Made by a program: the position numbers and the translations under genes
In this document: one piece after another, positions 44,880 to 54,198 of the stretch
How positions within the stretch are numbered: the stretch's first letter is position 1
Layout: each line of letters begins with the position of its first letter
Origin: Vibrio marinisediminis
GTDB taxonomy: Bacteria > Pseudomonadota > Gammaproteobacteria > Enterobacterales > Vibrionaceae
Direction of reading: 5' to 3'
Length of the DNA: 64,000 bases
NCBI RefSeq assembly: GCF_014050145.1
Contig: NZ_JACFYF010000001.1
Coordinates: 186,001-250,000 of the forward strand
Notes under the pieces: generated by a model
The model's database searches: none
What the model was told of the DNA's origin: nothing
What the model saw: the letters and a program-made list of their open reading frames with translations, nothing else

Positions 44880-44885
44880 CTGAGT

Positions 44886-46181
44886 ATGAACCACCGTTAT
44901 CAAAATCATCATCTAGAGAACTTCTTCTCCACTCAACTTTCTGCAACCGACGACGCTGTGTTTGCAGGAATACAAGCGGAGTATGCTCGCCAAAATGAAC
45001 AAATTGAATTAATCGCTTCAGAAAACATTGTCTCAAAAGCGGTTATGCAGGCACAGGGAACTTGCCTGACCAACAAATACGCAGAAGGCTATCCTGGTCG
45101 TCGCTACTATGGTGGCTGTGAACATGTGGATACGGTCGAAGCTATCGCCATTGAACGCGCGAAAAAGCTATTTAATTGCGAATTTGCCAATGTCCAGCCT
45201 CACTCAGGTGCACAGGCTAACGGTGCAGTAAAACTCGCGCTGTTACAACCGGGCGATACCATACTTGGTATGTCACTAGATGCTGGCGGGCACTTAACAC
45301 ACGGTGCGAAACCCGCCCTGTCTGGGAAATGGTTCAACGCAGTACAGTATGGCGTTGATCGAAACACGCTTGAAATCGACTATGATGCGGTGCGCGAATT
45401 AGCACTAGAACACCAGCCTAAAATGATCATCGCTGGCGGCAGCGCTATTCCCCGCACCATAGATTTTGCCAAATTCCGCGCTATTGCCGATGAAGTAGAT
45501 GCGATCTTAATGGTGGATATGGCGCATATTGCTGGTCTAATAGCGACTGGCGCACACCCTAGTCCACTGCCTCATGCGCACGTCGTTACAACAACCACAC
45601 ATAAAACCCTTCGCGGTCCTCGCGGTGGCATGATCCTCACTAACGATGAAGCGATCATTAAAAAGATCAATTCTGCCGTGTTCCCTGGCTTGCAAGGCGG
45701 TCCTTTGATGCACGTTATCGCATCAAAAGCAGTCGCATTTGGCGAAGCATTGGGACCTGAATTTAAGACTTATATTGATTCGGTGATCGATAACGCAAAA
45801 GTTCTCGCTGAAGTATTGCAAACTCGCGGATGCGATATTGTAACAGGCGGGACTGATACACATTTGATGCTGGTTGATCTTCGCCCTAAGGGTTTAAAGG
45901 GCAATCAAGCCGAGCAAGCCCTAGAGCGTGCAGGCATCACATGTAATAAAAATGGCATCCCATTCGATACAGAGAAGCCTATGATTACATCGGGCATTCG
46001 TTTAGGAACCCCCGCCGGAACAAGCCGCGGCTTTGGCGTAGAAGAATTTAAACTGATCGGTGAATGGATTGGTGATGTGCTAGATGGGTTGATTGAAAAC
46101 CCAGAAGGCAATGCAGAGGTGGAACAACGTGTCCGCAAGCAAGTAAAAGAACTCTGCACTCGCTACCCTCTTTACCAATAA
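44886..46181 (+). CDS. glyA: Serine hydroxymethyltransferase
   Basis: A 431-residue PLP enzyme with [14 protein letters not shown] (Lys near residue 239). It interconverts serine and glycine with tetrahydrofolate. It heads the operon with gcvH and gcvP, pairing glycine breakdown with serine synthesis. The ribosome-binding site lies in a hairpin loop. Confidence 0.95.
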   Translation: MNHRYQNHHLENFFSTQLSATDDAVFAGIQAEYARQNEQIELIASENIVSKAVMQAQGTCLTNKYAEGYPGRRYYGGCEHVDTVEAIAIERAKKLFNCEFANVQPHSGAQANGAVKLALLQPGDTILGMSLDAGGHLTHGAKPALSGKWFNAVQYGVDRNTLEIDYDAVRELALEHQPKMIIAGGSAIPRTIDFAKFRAIADEVDAILMVDMAHIAGLIATGAHPSPLPHAHVVTTTTHKTLRGPRGGMILTNDEAIIKKINSAVFPGLQGGPLMHVIASKAVAFGEALGPEFKTYIDSVIDNAKVLAEVLQTRGCDIVTGGTDTHLMLVDLRPKGLKGNQAEQALERAGITCNKNGIPFDTEKPMITSGIRLGTPAGTSRGFGVEEFKLIGEWIGDVLDGLIENPEGNAEVEQRVRKQVKELCTRYPLYQ

Positions 46182-46205
46182 AAAATTAAATTTGGAGATT
46201 TAGCA

Positions 46206-46586
46206 ATGGACAAAACCCTCATGTTTACTGATAGCCACGAATGGGTCCGTGACAACGGTGACGGCACTGTCACTATCGGTATTTCTGAACATGCACAAGA
46301 AATGTTAGGCGACGTGGTTTTCGTTGACCTACCAGAAGTCGAGAACTCTGTTGAAGCGGGTGATAGCTTCTCACTCGTTGAGTCGGTAAAAGCGGCATCA
46401 GATATCTACGCACCTGTATCGGGTGAAATCGTAGAAGTGAACGAAGAGTTGGAAGACAGTCCAGAACTGATCAATGAAGAACCTTATGACGGTGGTTGGA
46501 TAGCGAAAGTCAAACTTTCTGATCCATCTGAGTTAGAAAGCCTCAAAGACGCCGATGAATACCTAAACTCTATTGAAGAAGAGTAA
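46206..46586 (+). CDS. gcvH: Glycine cleavage system H protein
   Basis: A 126-residue lipoyl carrier with [14 protein letters not shown]; Lys62 carries the lipoyl group. It shuttles the aminomethyl unit between P, T and L proteins. It lies 24 bases after glyA. A terminator at 46601-46632 separates it from gcvP. Confidence 0.95.
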   Translation: MDKTLMFTDSHEWVRDNGDGTVTIGISEHAQEMLGDVVFVDLPEVENSVEAGDSFSLVESVKAASDIYAPVSGEIVEVNEELEDSPELINEEPYDGGWIAKVKLSDPSELESLKDADEYLNSIEEE

Positions 46587-46600
46587 CCAAGGAAATAGCA

Positions 46601-46632
46601 AAAGCTGCCCATGAAAATGGGCGGCTTTTTTT
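46601..46632 (+). terminator. Intrinsic terminator after gcvH
   Basis: AAGCTGCCCAT and ATGGGCGGCTT hairpin followed by a T run. It may partly uncouple gcvP expression from gcvH. Confidence 0.75.
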
Positions 46633-46643
46633 GAAGGTGACGT

Positions 46644-46680
46644 CTGTCATTGGCGCTATTTAATAGCCAATAAATGACAG
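46644..46680. repeat. Imperfect inverted repeat before gcvP
   Basis: CTGTCAT (46644-46650) pairs with ATGACAG (46674-46680), and GCTATT pairs with AATAGC inside. Together with the terminator upstream, this suggests a separate regulatory region for gcvP. Confidence 0.45.
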
Positions 46681-46709
46681 GGACGAACCTTTATAGAAGG
46701 TAAAAGCAA

Positions 46710-49580
46710 ATGACAACACTACTTCAAAGCCTCAGCACCCAACATGAGTTCGTTGCTCGCCACAACGGCCCTAATAAAGCGGATCAGCAAACTATGCTGA
46801 CTGCAATTAATGCCACCAGTTTGGAAGATCTCATCACCCAAACGGTACCAGCACAAATTCGCCTTGAGCAGCCACTAAAACTGGCACAAGCACAGAGCGA
46901 AGCAGACATGCTCACTTCAATGAAGCAATTCGCTCAGCTAAACCAAGTTAAGCGCACCTTTATCGGACAAGGTTACTACAACACCTTTACGCCAAACGTT
47001 ATTCTGCGCAATGTGATGGAAAACCCTGGCTGGTATACCGCGTATACGCCTTATCAGCCTGAGATTTCTCAAGGTCGCCTTGAAGCACTATTGAACTTCC
47101 AACAGATGGTGATGGATCTGACGGGGATGGAAATCGCCAATGCTTCACTGCTTGATGAAGCGACGGCCGCTGCCGAAGCGATGACCTTGTGTAAGCGTGC
47201 CGGCAAGAGCAAAAGCAATACCTTCTTCGTTGCTTCTGATGTTCACCCGCAAACGATTGAAGTAGTGAAAACTCGAGCAAAATTTATCGGCTTTGATGTA
47301 TTGGTGGATGAGCTAGATTCACTGCCAACTCACGATGTGTTTGGTGCACTAGTACAATACCCATCCACAACGGGTGAAGTACGCGACATCAGTGATTTGA
47401 TCGCCAAGGCACAAGCCAATAAGACGCTTGTCGCGGTAGCAACCGACTTACTTGCTAGTACCCTTGTGAAGCCTGCGGGTGAAATGGGCGCTGACGTAGT
47501 GATTGGTTCTGCACAACGTTTTGGCGTACCAATGGGTTATGGTGGTCCTCACGCTGCATTTATGGCAACCAAAGACAAGCATAAACGTACCATGCCAGGA
47601 CGTGTGATTGGTGTTTCGATTGATGCCAATAATAACCAAGCACTGCGTATGGCAATGCAAACTCGTGAGCAGCACATCCGCCGCGAGAAAGCGACATCTA
47701 ACATCTGTACTGCGCAAGCACTGCTTGCCAACATGGCAGCGTTTTACGCGGTTTATCATGGCGCTGAAGGCTTGCGCACTATTGCCCGTCGCACGCACCA
47801 CATGACAGCCATTCTGGCGGCAGGCTTAACCAAGTCAGGTTATGAACTAGCACACAATAGCTTCTTCGATACCATCACGATTAACAGTGGTGCAAACACG
47901 CAAGCACTATACCAAAAAGCGCAAGATTCAGGTATCAACCTTCGTCTGCTGAAAGCGAACCAGCAGCTTGGTGTTAGCTTAGATGAAACCACCACAATTG
48001 CCGATGTTGGCGCCCTCTTTGCTATCTTCGATGTGCAAGAGAACGTGGCTGATTTGTCTGCCGATATCGAGAACAACGAGTTTGCTGCCATTCCAGAGTC
48101 TTGCCGCCGTAGCTCTGAGTTTCTAACTCACCCGGTATTCAACACGCATCACAGCGAAACTCAGATGATGCGTTACCTAAAACAGCTTGAGAACAAAGAC
48201 TTCTCACTGACCCACGGTATGATCCCGTTAGGCAGTTGCACCATGAAGTTAAATGCTGCCGCAGAAATGATCCCTGTGACTTGGCCAGAATTTGGTGCAC
48301 TACACCCGTTTGTTCCGGTTGAACAAGCGGCAGGTTACAGCGCGCTCGCCAAAGACCTCAAAGAGAAGCTTTGCGAAATCACCGGCTATGATGATTTCTC
48401 ACTGCAACCAAACTCGGGAGCATCAGGTGAATACGCGGGTCTTATCGCGATTCAGCGTTACCATGAAAGCCGCGGCGACGCACACCGAAATGTCTGTTTG
48501 ATCCCAAGTTCAGCGCACGGCACTAACCCTGCTACCGCTTCTATGGTTTCAATGAAAGTGGTCGTGGTTAAATGCGACGATGACGGTAACATTGACCTTA
48601 GCGACCTAGCAGACAAGATTGAGAAGCACCGCGACAATCTATCAAGCATTATGATCACCTACCCTTCTACACACGGTGTGTATGAAGAGCAAGTGATGCA
48701 AGTATGTGAAATGGTGCATGAAGCAGGCGGTCAGGTTTACCTTGATGGTGCCAACATGAACGCACAGGTTGGTTTAACCACTCCAGGGCTAATTGGCTCA
48801 GACGTTTCTCACTTGAACCTGCACAAAACCTTCTGTATTCCACACGGTGGCGGCGGCCCGGGCATGGGACCTATTGGTGTGAAATCTCACCTAGCACCTT
48901 TCCTACCTGGTCACATTGAAAACGGTGTAGAAGGTGAAGACTTTGCCGTATCAGCAGCAGATTTAGGCAGTGCTTCTATCCTCCCTATTTCATGGGCATA
49001 CATTGCTATGATGGGTGAAATTGGTCTAACGGAAGCGACTAAAGTTGCCATTCTAAATGCTAACTACGTAATGGAGCGCTTACGCCCGCATTACCCTGTT
49101 CTATACCGCGGTACTAACGGTCGTATTGCGCATGAGTGCATTATTGATATTCGTCCGCTGAAAGAAGAGATTGGCATTAGCGAAGAAGACATTGCCAAGC
49201 GTCTAATGGACTACGGCTTCCACGCGCCAACCATGTCGTTCCCAGTGGCTGGCACTTTGATGGTTGAGCCAACTGAATCGGAAGATTTGGAAGAGCTTGA
49301 CCGCTTCTGTGAAGCAATGATCGCAATTCGTCACGAAATGAACAAAGTGAAAGAAGGTGAATGGCAACTAGACAACAACCCACTAGTGAAAGCACCTCAT
49401 ACTCAGGTGGATCTCTCTGCTGACGAATGGGACCGCCCATACTCACGCGAAATTGGTTGCTTCCCATCACCATCAACTAAGATCTGGAAATACTGGCCAA
49501 CAGTAAACCGTGTTGATAATGTTTATGGTGACAGAAATCTAATTTGCTCTTGCCCGAGCATTGATAACTACGAAGAGTAA
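46710..49580 (+). CDS. gcvP: Glycine dehydrogenase (decarboxylating), P protein
   Basis: A 956-residue P protein in one chain. PLP lysine lies in [14 protein letters not shown] (near residue 708), with [22 protein letters not shown] and PTESE regions intact. It decarboxylates glycine onto lipoyl-H. A good terminator follows at 49692-49722; accessory DNA begins after it. Confidence 0.96.
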   Translation: MTTLLQSLSTQHEFVARHNGPNKADQQTMLTAINATSLEDLITQTVPAQIRLEQPLKLAQAQSEADMLTSMKQFAQLNQVKRTFIGQGYYNTFTPNVILRNVMENPGWYTAYTPYQPEISQGRLEALLNFQQMVMDLTGMEIANASLLDEATAAAEAMTLCKRAGKSKSNTFFVASDVHPQTIEVVKTRAKFIGFDVLVDELDSLPTHDVFGALVQYPSTTGEVRDISDLIAKAQANKTLVAVATDLLASTLVKPAGEMGADVVIGSAQRFGVPMGYGGPHAAFMATKDKHKRTMPGRVIGVSIDANNNQALRMAMQTREQHIRREKATSNICTAQALLANMAAFYAVYHGAEGLRTIARRTHHMTAILAAGLTKSGYELAHNSFFDTITINSGANTQALYQKAQDSGINLRLLKANQQLGVSLDETTTIADVGALFAIFDVQENVADLSADIENNEFAAIPESCRRSSEFLTHPVFNTHHSETQMMRYLKQLENKDFSLTHGMIPLGSCTMKLNAAAEMIPVTWPEFGALHPFVPVEQAAGYSALAKDLKEKLCEITGYDDFSLQPNSGASGEYAGLIAIQRYHESRGDAHRNVCLIPSSAHGTNPATASMVSMKVVVVKCDDDGNIDLSDLADKIEKHRDNLSSIMITYPSTHGVYEEQVMQVCEMVHEAGGQVYLDGANMNAQVGLTTPGLIGSDVSHLNLHKTFCIPHGGGGPGMGPIGVKSHLAPFLPGHIENGVEGEDFAVSAADLGSASILPISWAYIAMMGEIGLTEATKVAILNANYVMERLRPHYPVLYRGTNGRIAHECIIDIRPLKEEIGISEEDIAKRLMDYGFHAPTMSFPVAGTLMVEPTESEDLEELDRFCEAMIAIRHEMNKVKEGEWQLDNNPLVKAPHTQVDLSADEWDRPYSREIGCFPSPSTKIWKYWPTVNRVDNVYGDRNLICSCPSIDNYEE

Positions 49581-49691
49581 TTTTTAAATAATGATCATGT
49601 CATATCAAGTTGGAAACCGTGATATGCCAGCACTGTGTATAAATCATTTAATTGGTTAACGATTGAATAAATTTGGTTAAATCCAAATGAT

Positions 49692-49722
49692 AAAAAGCGA
49701 ACCCCTGCAAGGTTCGCTTTTT
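49692..49722 (+). terminator. Intrinsic terminator after gcvP
   Basis: AAAAAGCGAACC and GGTTCGCTTTTT form a long, perfect hairpin. It is intact, so insertion of the accessory DNA lies downstream of the whole gcvP unit. Confidence 0.85.
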
Positions 49723-50100
49723 GCGTTGTGGACTAAGCTCAGACAGCGATCCTACTGCTACGTAATAATATAACCACCCAACCATTCGAGCATTTACGTC
49801 CACATGCCGGATAATCTGATTGAGGTATATTAGCCATATAGCTAACATTTACTTGAAAGTGAGAAAAGGTAGCTATATGGCTAACACCTGACTAGGAGTC
49901 AATCATATGTACAAACTGTAATAGCAAGCCTTGTTAACCAACTTCCATGTTTGAAGTACGTTTTCGAAGATCCATCTTTCGAGAGTCGATTAACCAAACT
50001 TGATTAATCATCCTCAATTACGAAGCCATAACTAAAAGTATTGCAAAGGCCACTTAACTTATTGGCTGTGATGGCTCAAGAACAAAATCCGCTTTATTAC
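49723..50100. other. Boundary between chromosome and accessory island
   Basis: No gene is seen in these 378 bases. It holds a perfect 15-bp inverted repeat (49830-49884). TTAACCAA-like repeats occur in both directions around 49650-50000. Transposon ends could lie here, but I found no clear TnsB sites. Confidence 0.45.
49830..49884. repeat. Perfect 15-bp inverted repeat
   Basis: TTAGCCATATAGCTA (49830-49844) and TAGCTATATGGCTAA (49870-49884), 25 bases apart. No T run follows, so it is not an ordinary terminator. Confidence 0.7.
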
Positions 50101-51132
50101 TCACTGTTTATATTCTCCTAAGAGACGCTCTGGAACTAAATAAAGACTTCGCTTTGCTCTAGTACAAGCCACATATAGCTTGTTTTTGGTCTGAGGGGGT
50201 AATTCGCTAAGCTTACCCTTAGTGTATTTATTAACAGTATTGGGGTTTAAAACAACGCAGACATCTTCGTAGTGATCCTCACCTTTTGTCGCCCCCCAGT
50301 TCTCAGTAAATCCTTTATATTTATAACTTGCTTGATAGAACAATTTTACGGTGTCGGGACAATTGAAAAGCTCTTTAGCTCGTTCCTTGCAGTTTATGTA
50401 TTCTACATTCGTAGCATCTTCCCTATGCGAAAAAATATCTATTCCTATGTTATTCGTGACGAAATCACAGGTGTTTACGCTACATCGATAGCTGTGGGAA
50501 AGCGTACCTGTATCGACCATGTATCCAGCTTGGATAAATCTTTGCTTATATTTATGATAGTTGTCATGCAAAGCCTTATTGATCGGCCCATCTCTACTGG
50601 TGTCGAAAGTGTGCTGGTAAAAATCACCAACCAGCAACTGACTTACATTAGTGTTTGCCATCTGAAGCAAAAAATTAAAATCATGTCCAGCGAAGTCTTG
50701 AACTTCATCAATACAAACACTCTCGAAATACTTTTCCACTCTCGATAGGATTTCATCAACGACTTTATATTGCTCGAACATCTTAGCTATGCGGTTATGA
50801 TAGAGCCTCTCGTTTGTATCAATATAAAAACGTTCATCGTCTCTTTTCAAACGTAGTGTGAATTGAGGCGGTATATCCCAGTTTATGCCCTTAACTTTGA
50901 CGGTATTACCCAGTATTGGTTTGAAACAGAACGAATATATAAATGTGAAATAGGTATACACCTTGATACCACTCGGAATGTATCCAAACTTGGTTGATAT
51001 GCGCCTTTTTAGGTTTTTGAAGTTATTTTCAGTGTACGTGATGATGAGGGTACGCGATCTCTCATTTAAACCATCAATAATATGACTAGTTTTACCCGAG
51101 CCAGCTACCGCAAAAATTACTCGTTTATCCAT
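50101..51132 (-). CDS. Compact UvrD-like helicase, GajB-like
   Basis: A 343-residue SF1A ATPase with Walker A AVAGSGKT (residues 8-15), motif II VCIDEVQDF, SYR and motif VI KLYVACTRAKRSL. It is shorter than typical GajB (about 490), mainly lacking long 1B/2B insertions. It overlaps the OLD nuclease gene by 16 bases. The pairing with an OLD-TOPRIM protein matches Gabija, an anti-phage system where GajA nicks DNA and GajB responds to DNA ends. Confidence 0.75.
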   Translation of the reverse strand: MDKRVIFAVAGSGKTSHIIDGLNERSRTLIITYTENNFKNLKRRISTKFGYIPSGIKVYTYFTFIYSFCFKPILGNTVKVKGINWDIPPQFTLRLKRDDERFYIDTNERLYHNRIAKMFEQYKVVDEILSRVEKYFESVCIDEVQDFAGHDFNFLLQMANTNVSQLLVGDFYQHTFDTSRDGPINKALHDNYHKYKQRFIQAGYMVDTGTLSHSYRCSVNTCDFVTNNIGIDIFSHREDATNVEYINCKERAKELFNCPDTVKLFYQASYKYKGFTENWGATKGEDHYEDVCVVLNPNTVNKYTKGKLSELPPQTKNKLYVACTRAKRSLYLVPERLLGEYKQ

Positions 51133-52703
51133 ACGAACGCTCTAGTAATGTAATCGGGTGAAACTAATTCGTTTGCTTTTTTATCAAGCATTTCAAAGGC
51201 TACATCAGCTTTATGACTTAGCATGTATTCTGGAAGTGTCGTTTTCTCGTTTTTTTTTGGCTTTTTTCTTAGCTTCTTGGTGAACAGTTCGTCACAAACC
51301 TTGAAGTTTGCAGCTAACATACATATTTCGAATGTCCAGTTATTATCATCGTCATCATAGAACACTTGCATATTATCAGCTGTGTAGTCGACAAAGCCAT
51401 CGACACAATTTGTCTGATGGTCACCATCATTATCTCTAATCACAGCGACTTTAATGCCTAACAACTTTGCAATATCGAGATAGCGCTTGAAGCTTGTCCC
51501 TCCGACTGAAATGATATGCACGTCATCCTGTTCTGGTGTTGAACCTGTAGCACTTTTATATAGCTGCTCAATGAGCATGTATTCGGCGTCACCTTCAACT
51601 AGAATGACTTTTGGCGACATTACAAATTCCAGAACATTGTTATCTGGCGCTTTCATAAAGAACTTGGCGGTATCGCTAGGCAAATCTTTTAACAAAAGAG
51701 GATCTGTGGATTTACTATTCATGAAAACTGTTCTTCGAAGATCTAATCTCGTACTAATCAAACTGCTATGAGTTGCAATAAATATCTGTTTTGCCTCAGA
51801 TTTAGAAATTCGATCTACCAATTTCTTCATATTTGTATGACTAAGGTGATTTTCAGGCTCTTCCAATAAAAGAACATCAAGATCTTGGTCTGGATTACTT
51901 CGTTGCAGCGCGAACTCTGTCTTGATGAAACACTGGCGTCCTTTACCTTTGTTCTCGATTGGAACATCATCTTCAGTGATTGTTAAGTCAGTTTCTAAAT
52001 TAGACTTAGTTCCTGACCTAATCGCAAACTGATAGCTACTTAGACGGTCATTAATAGGCTTTAAATTATTTTCTTTAAAGTTAGTTTTTTGCTGGCGGTA
52101 GTCATTTTGCAACCCAATTCGTTGTGGTTGTTCAACATGAGATTCATAAACAGTCTTAACATACTCTTTTGTTGCATACTCATTATTTATTTGAGAACTA
52201 TCGAGTGTTAGATATTTCAAGAACTTACGATAACCAGTGTATGCTTCACCAGAAAAAGTAACAAATTTTATTGAATAATATTCAAAGGGAAAATTAGCTT
52301 CTGGCTGAGTTAACACTTGGGCTATTTCATAACTGAGTTCTTCATTTGGTTCACAGATAAGCCGAAGCCCATCTGTCTTAATTCCATCTATGTTGTTTCT
52401 TCCATTTAACGATGGATTGTCTTGCTCATTAAGGTGTAACTCGGCAATGAGGACGGGAAGGTTTTCAAGTTTTTTATCACTAGCTAAAAAATCCTGTACA
52501 ACGCTCGTGTTAAACAAGGTATCGAGACCAGCAGTCTCAACTCTGTTCTTACTCCCACTAAGCACTAATTCAATGGCTGTCAGGATGGTGCTTTTGCCAG
52601 CTTCGTTATCTCCAATTAAAATGTTGAGTTCGGGGTCAAAATCGACATTGAATTCCTGATATTTTTTGAAATTGCGTAATTGAATTTTAGTTATTGTTTT
52701 CAT
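51117..52703 (-). CDS. OLD-family ATPase-TOPRIM nuclease, GajA-like
   Basis: A 528-residue protein. ABC-type ATPase with Walker A GDNEAGKST (31-39), Walker B DVLLLEEPE with catalytic Glu281, and H-loop His312. The TOPRIM domain has Glu370 (VEGDAE) and the DNDGD set (424-428). This is the GajA architecture; the helicase partner follows. ATPase likely holds the nuclease in check until nucleotide levels fall. Divergent to tnsA. Confidence 0.8.
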   Translation of the reverse strand: MKTITKIQLRNFKKYQEFNVDFDPELNILIGDNEAGKSTILTAIELVLSGSKNRVETAGLDTLFNTSVVQDFLASDKKLENLPVLIAELHLNEQDNPSLNGRNNIDGIKTDGLRLICEPNEELSYEIAQVLTQPEANFPFEYYSIKFVTFSGEAYTGYRKFLKYLTLDSSQINNEYATKEYVKTVYESHVEQPQRIGLQNDYRQQKTNFKENNLKPINDRLSSYQFAIRSGTKSNLETDLTITEDDVPIENKGKGRQCFIKTEFALQRSNPDQDLDVLLLEEPENHLSHTNMKKLVDRISKSEAKQIFIATHSSLISTRLDLRRTVFMNSKSTDPLLLKDLPSDTAKFFMKAPDNNVLEFVMSPKVILVEGDAEYMLIEQLYKSATGSTPEQDDVHIISVGGTSFKRYLDIAKLLGIKVAVIRDNDGDHQTNCVDGFVDYTADNMQVFYDDDDNNWTFEICMLAANFKVCDELFTKKLRKKPKKNEKTTLPEYMLSHKADVAFEMLDKKANELVSPDYITRAFVWINE

Positions 52704-52724
52704 ATTTTTCGTTCTTAGAGATCA

Positions 52725-52788
52725 AGTGTGAGTAATCCGAATATTGATGGGTGCCCCTATAACACCTCAATATGAGATTACTTGCACT
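52725..52788. repeat. Long imperfect inverted repeat upstream of gajA-like gene
   Basis: Arms pair in four blocks: AGTG/CACT, AGTAATC/GATTACT, ATATTGA/TCAATAT and GGTG/CACC, with small symmetrical gaps and a nine-base loop. It would form a hairpin in the leader of the gajA-like transcript or serve as a binding site. Confidence 0.65.
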
Positions 52789-53136
52789 ATATAGGCATTA
52801 GCCGAGTTGATTCAAATAGGAAGAGATAGAAGTGTTATGCGCAACAACTCTAAATCAAAATGGGGCAGAACTGAGCTTGAAAGGCAGTAAGACCATACCA
52901 ACATCGAAAGATGTATTTTTCACAACCTCCCTCCTCGATAAACACGACGGATAAAATCCTTTTCAGACATATAGATCCGGGGGGAAATCGAAGGGGACTA
53001 CACTCACACTCTAACCTCACATTTTCCTATACGGCATGTTCAGCTGCACACTATCTCCACTAAGTCATTTTTCTTGATCGACCGGATATCTTGCCTGTTA
53101 TTTCCTTTTTATTTTCGAACGTTAATAGCCAGAAAC

Positions 53137-53160
53137 TATCAATAATAATATATCAATAAT
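53137..53160. repeat. Tandem TATCAATAAT repeats
   Basis: TATCAATAAT occurs at 53137-53146 and 53151-53160, 14 bases apart. Candidate TnsB-binding repeats near one transposon end, not proven. Confidence 0.4.
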
Positions 53161-53334
53161 TAACACCTACTAATATTTAAGTGCTAAATCTCTGATTTGT
53201 AGAAAAACCAAAAGAATCGACAAATCTAAACTATTAGCAATAGTTAATATTTTTACTATATTATCAGTGACTTACAAATTTTACAGATTAAAAAACGCGC
53301 TTATGCTCCTTGATAAAGTACTTGAGGAGGTAGT

Positions 53335-54198
53335 ATGACTAAACCTGTAAAGCAACCCATCGTTACTCAGAAAGAACGCAATCGGATTACGGAATATCTA
53401 AAGGCTGTTAAGCGACAAGGCTATCGACCTTGGGTAACCGTACGTCAAAGCCACACCATTGGCCAAGGTCAAGTTATAAATAGCTGGAAAACAGAGCGTA
53501 ACCACCATTTTCTTGGTCGTGGAGAGCTTCAGCCATTTTTCCATTTTGAACATGACCCTAACGTCGTCGATATTTTTGAGCAATACCCTCTTCCCATTGC
53601 AGAAACGATGCAGATAGCGAAAGAGTTAAATATCGTACATCCTCGTTCATACATCGAGGCCGAAGACTTCGATGGTAGTGCTCCTGCGAAAACGATGACA
53701 ACAGATTATGTTGTACTTTACAGAGACAACAAATTACACGCGTACAATTTCAAATATAGTGAGAGCTTAGATAGCACTATTACAAGTCCACAGTCAGTTG
53801 CACGTACTCTTGCAAAAAATAGTATCGAAAGGGCATTTCACTCGAAGCACGATATCGGGTGGACTCAAATCACCGAAAAAAGCTTCGATCCGAACATTAC
53901 AGCTAATCTTATGTACCTGCGGGAATGCTTCAGTGATGAAGATGAGCTCACAGTAGATGATCACTTCAAAGCAATCGTTCTATCAAGACTCTGCGCTGGG
54001 TTTGAGCAAAATCCAGATGCGACAGTGAGAGAGGTCTTAGAAACTGTTGCAATTGAATGCGGCATCAGCCTTTTTCAGTGTCAATGCTTGTTTCAATGGT
54101 TCGCTTATCATCACTTGTTCACTTTTAACTGGTTAGTACCAATCGATCTCAATCGCACTCTTTCCGTTAATGTCACAAGGGGGAATCATGCTCGTTAA
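53335..54198 (+). CDS. tnsA: TnsA endonuclease of Tn7-like transposon
   Basis: A 287-residue PD-(D/E)XK nuclease. Catalytic candidates Glu64 (GRGEL), Asp124 (TTDYVV) and Lys140 (NFK) keep the spacing of Tn7 TnsA Glu63, Asp114, Lys132. It cuts the 5' ends of the element so transposition is cut-and-paste. The C-terminal half is the TnsC-contact HTH domain. Overlaps tnsB. Confidence 0.92.
   Translation: MTKPVKQPIVTQKERNRITEYLKAVKRQGYRPWVTVRQSHTIGQGQVINSWKTERNHHFLGRGELQPFFHFEHDPNVVDIFEQYPLPIAETMQIAKELNIVHPRSYIEAEDFDGSAPAKTMTTDYVVLYRDNKLHAYNFKYSESLDSTITSPQSVARTLAKNSIERAFHSKHDIGWTQITEKSFDPNITANLMYLRECFSDEDELTVDDHFKAIVLSRLCAGFEQNPDATVREVLETVAIECGISLFQCQCLFQWFAYHHLFTFNWLVPIDLNRTLSVNVTRGNHAR

Larger units (their letters stand above)
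52704..53334. other. Intergenic region between gajA-like gene and tnsA
   Basis: Noncoding, AT-rich, about 630 bases. It contains an imperfect long inverted repeat (52725-52788), two TATCAATAAT copies (53137, 53151) and the palindrome AACTATTAGCAATAGTT (53229-53245). A strong ribosome-binding site GAGGAGG precedes tnsA. These could include the tnsA promoter and transposon end sites. Confidence 0.5.

Noticed and set aside
44544-44885. Glycine riboswitch before glyA
   Set aside because: I looked for the conserved glycine aptamer core sequences on both strands here and before gcvT and gcvP and did not see them.
49725-49745. TGTGGACTAAG as a Tn7-type terminal sequence
   Set aside because: It begins with TGTGG like Tn7 ends, but I found no repeated TnsB sites next to it and no partner end, so I do not call it.
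49648-49848. 66-residue minus-strand ORF after gcvP
   Set aside because: It runs through the gcvP terminator, so it is unlikely to be a gene.
52725-52788. Intrinsic terminator
   Set aside because: The long hairpin has no T run on either side.
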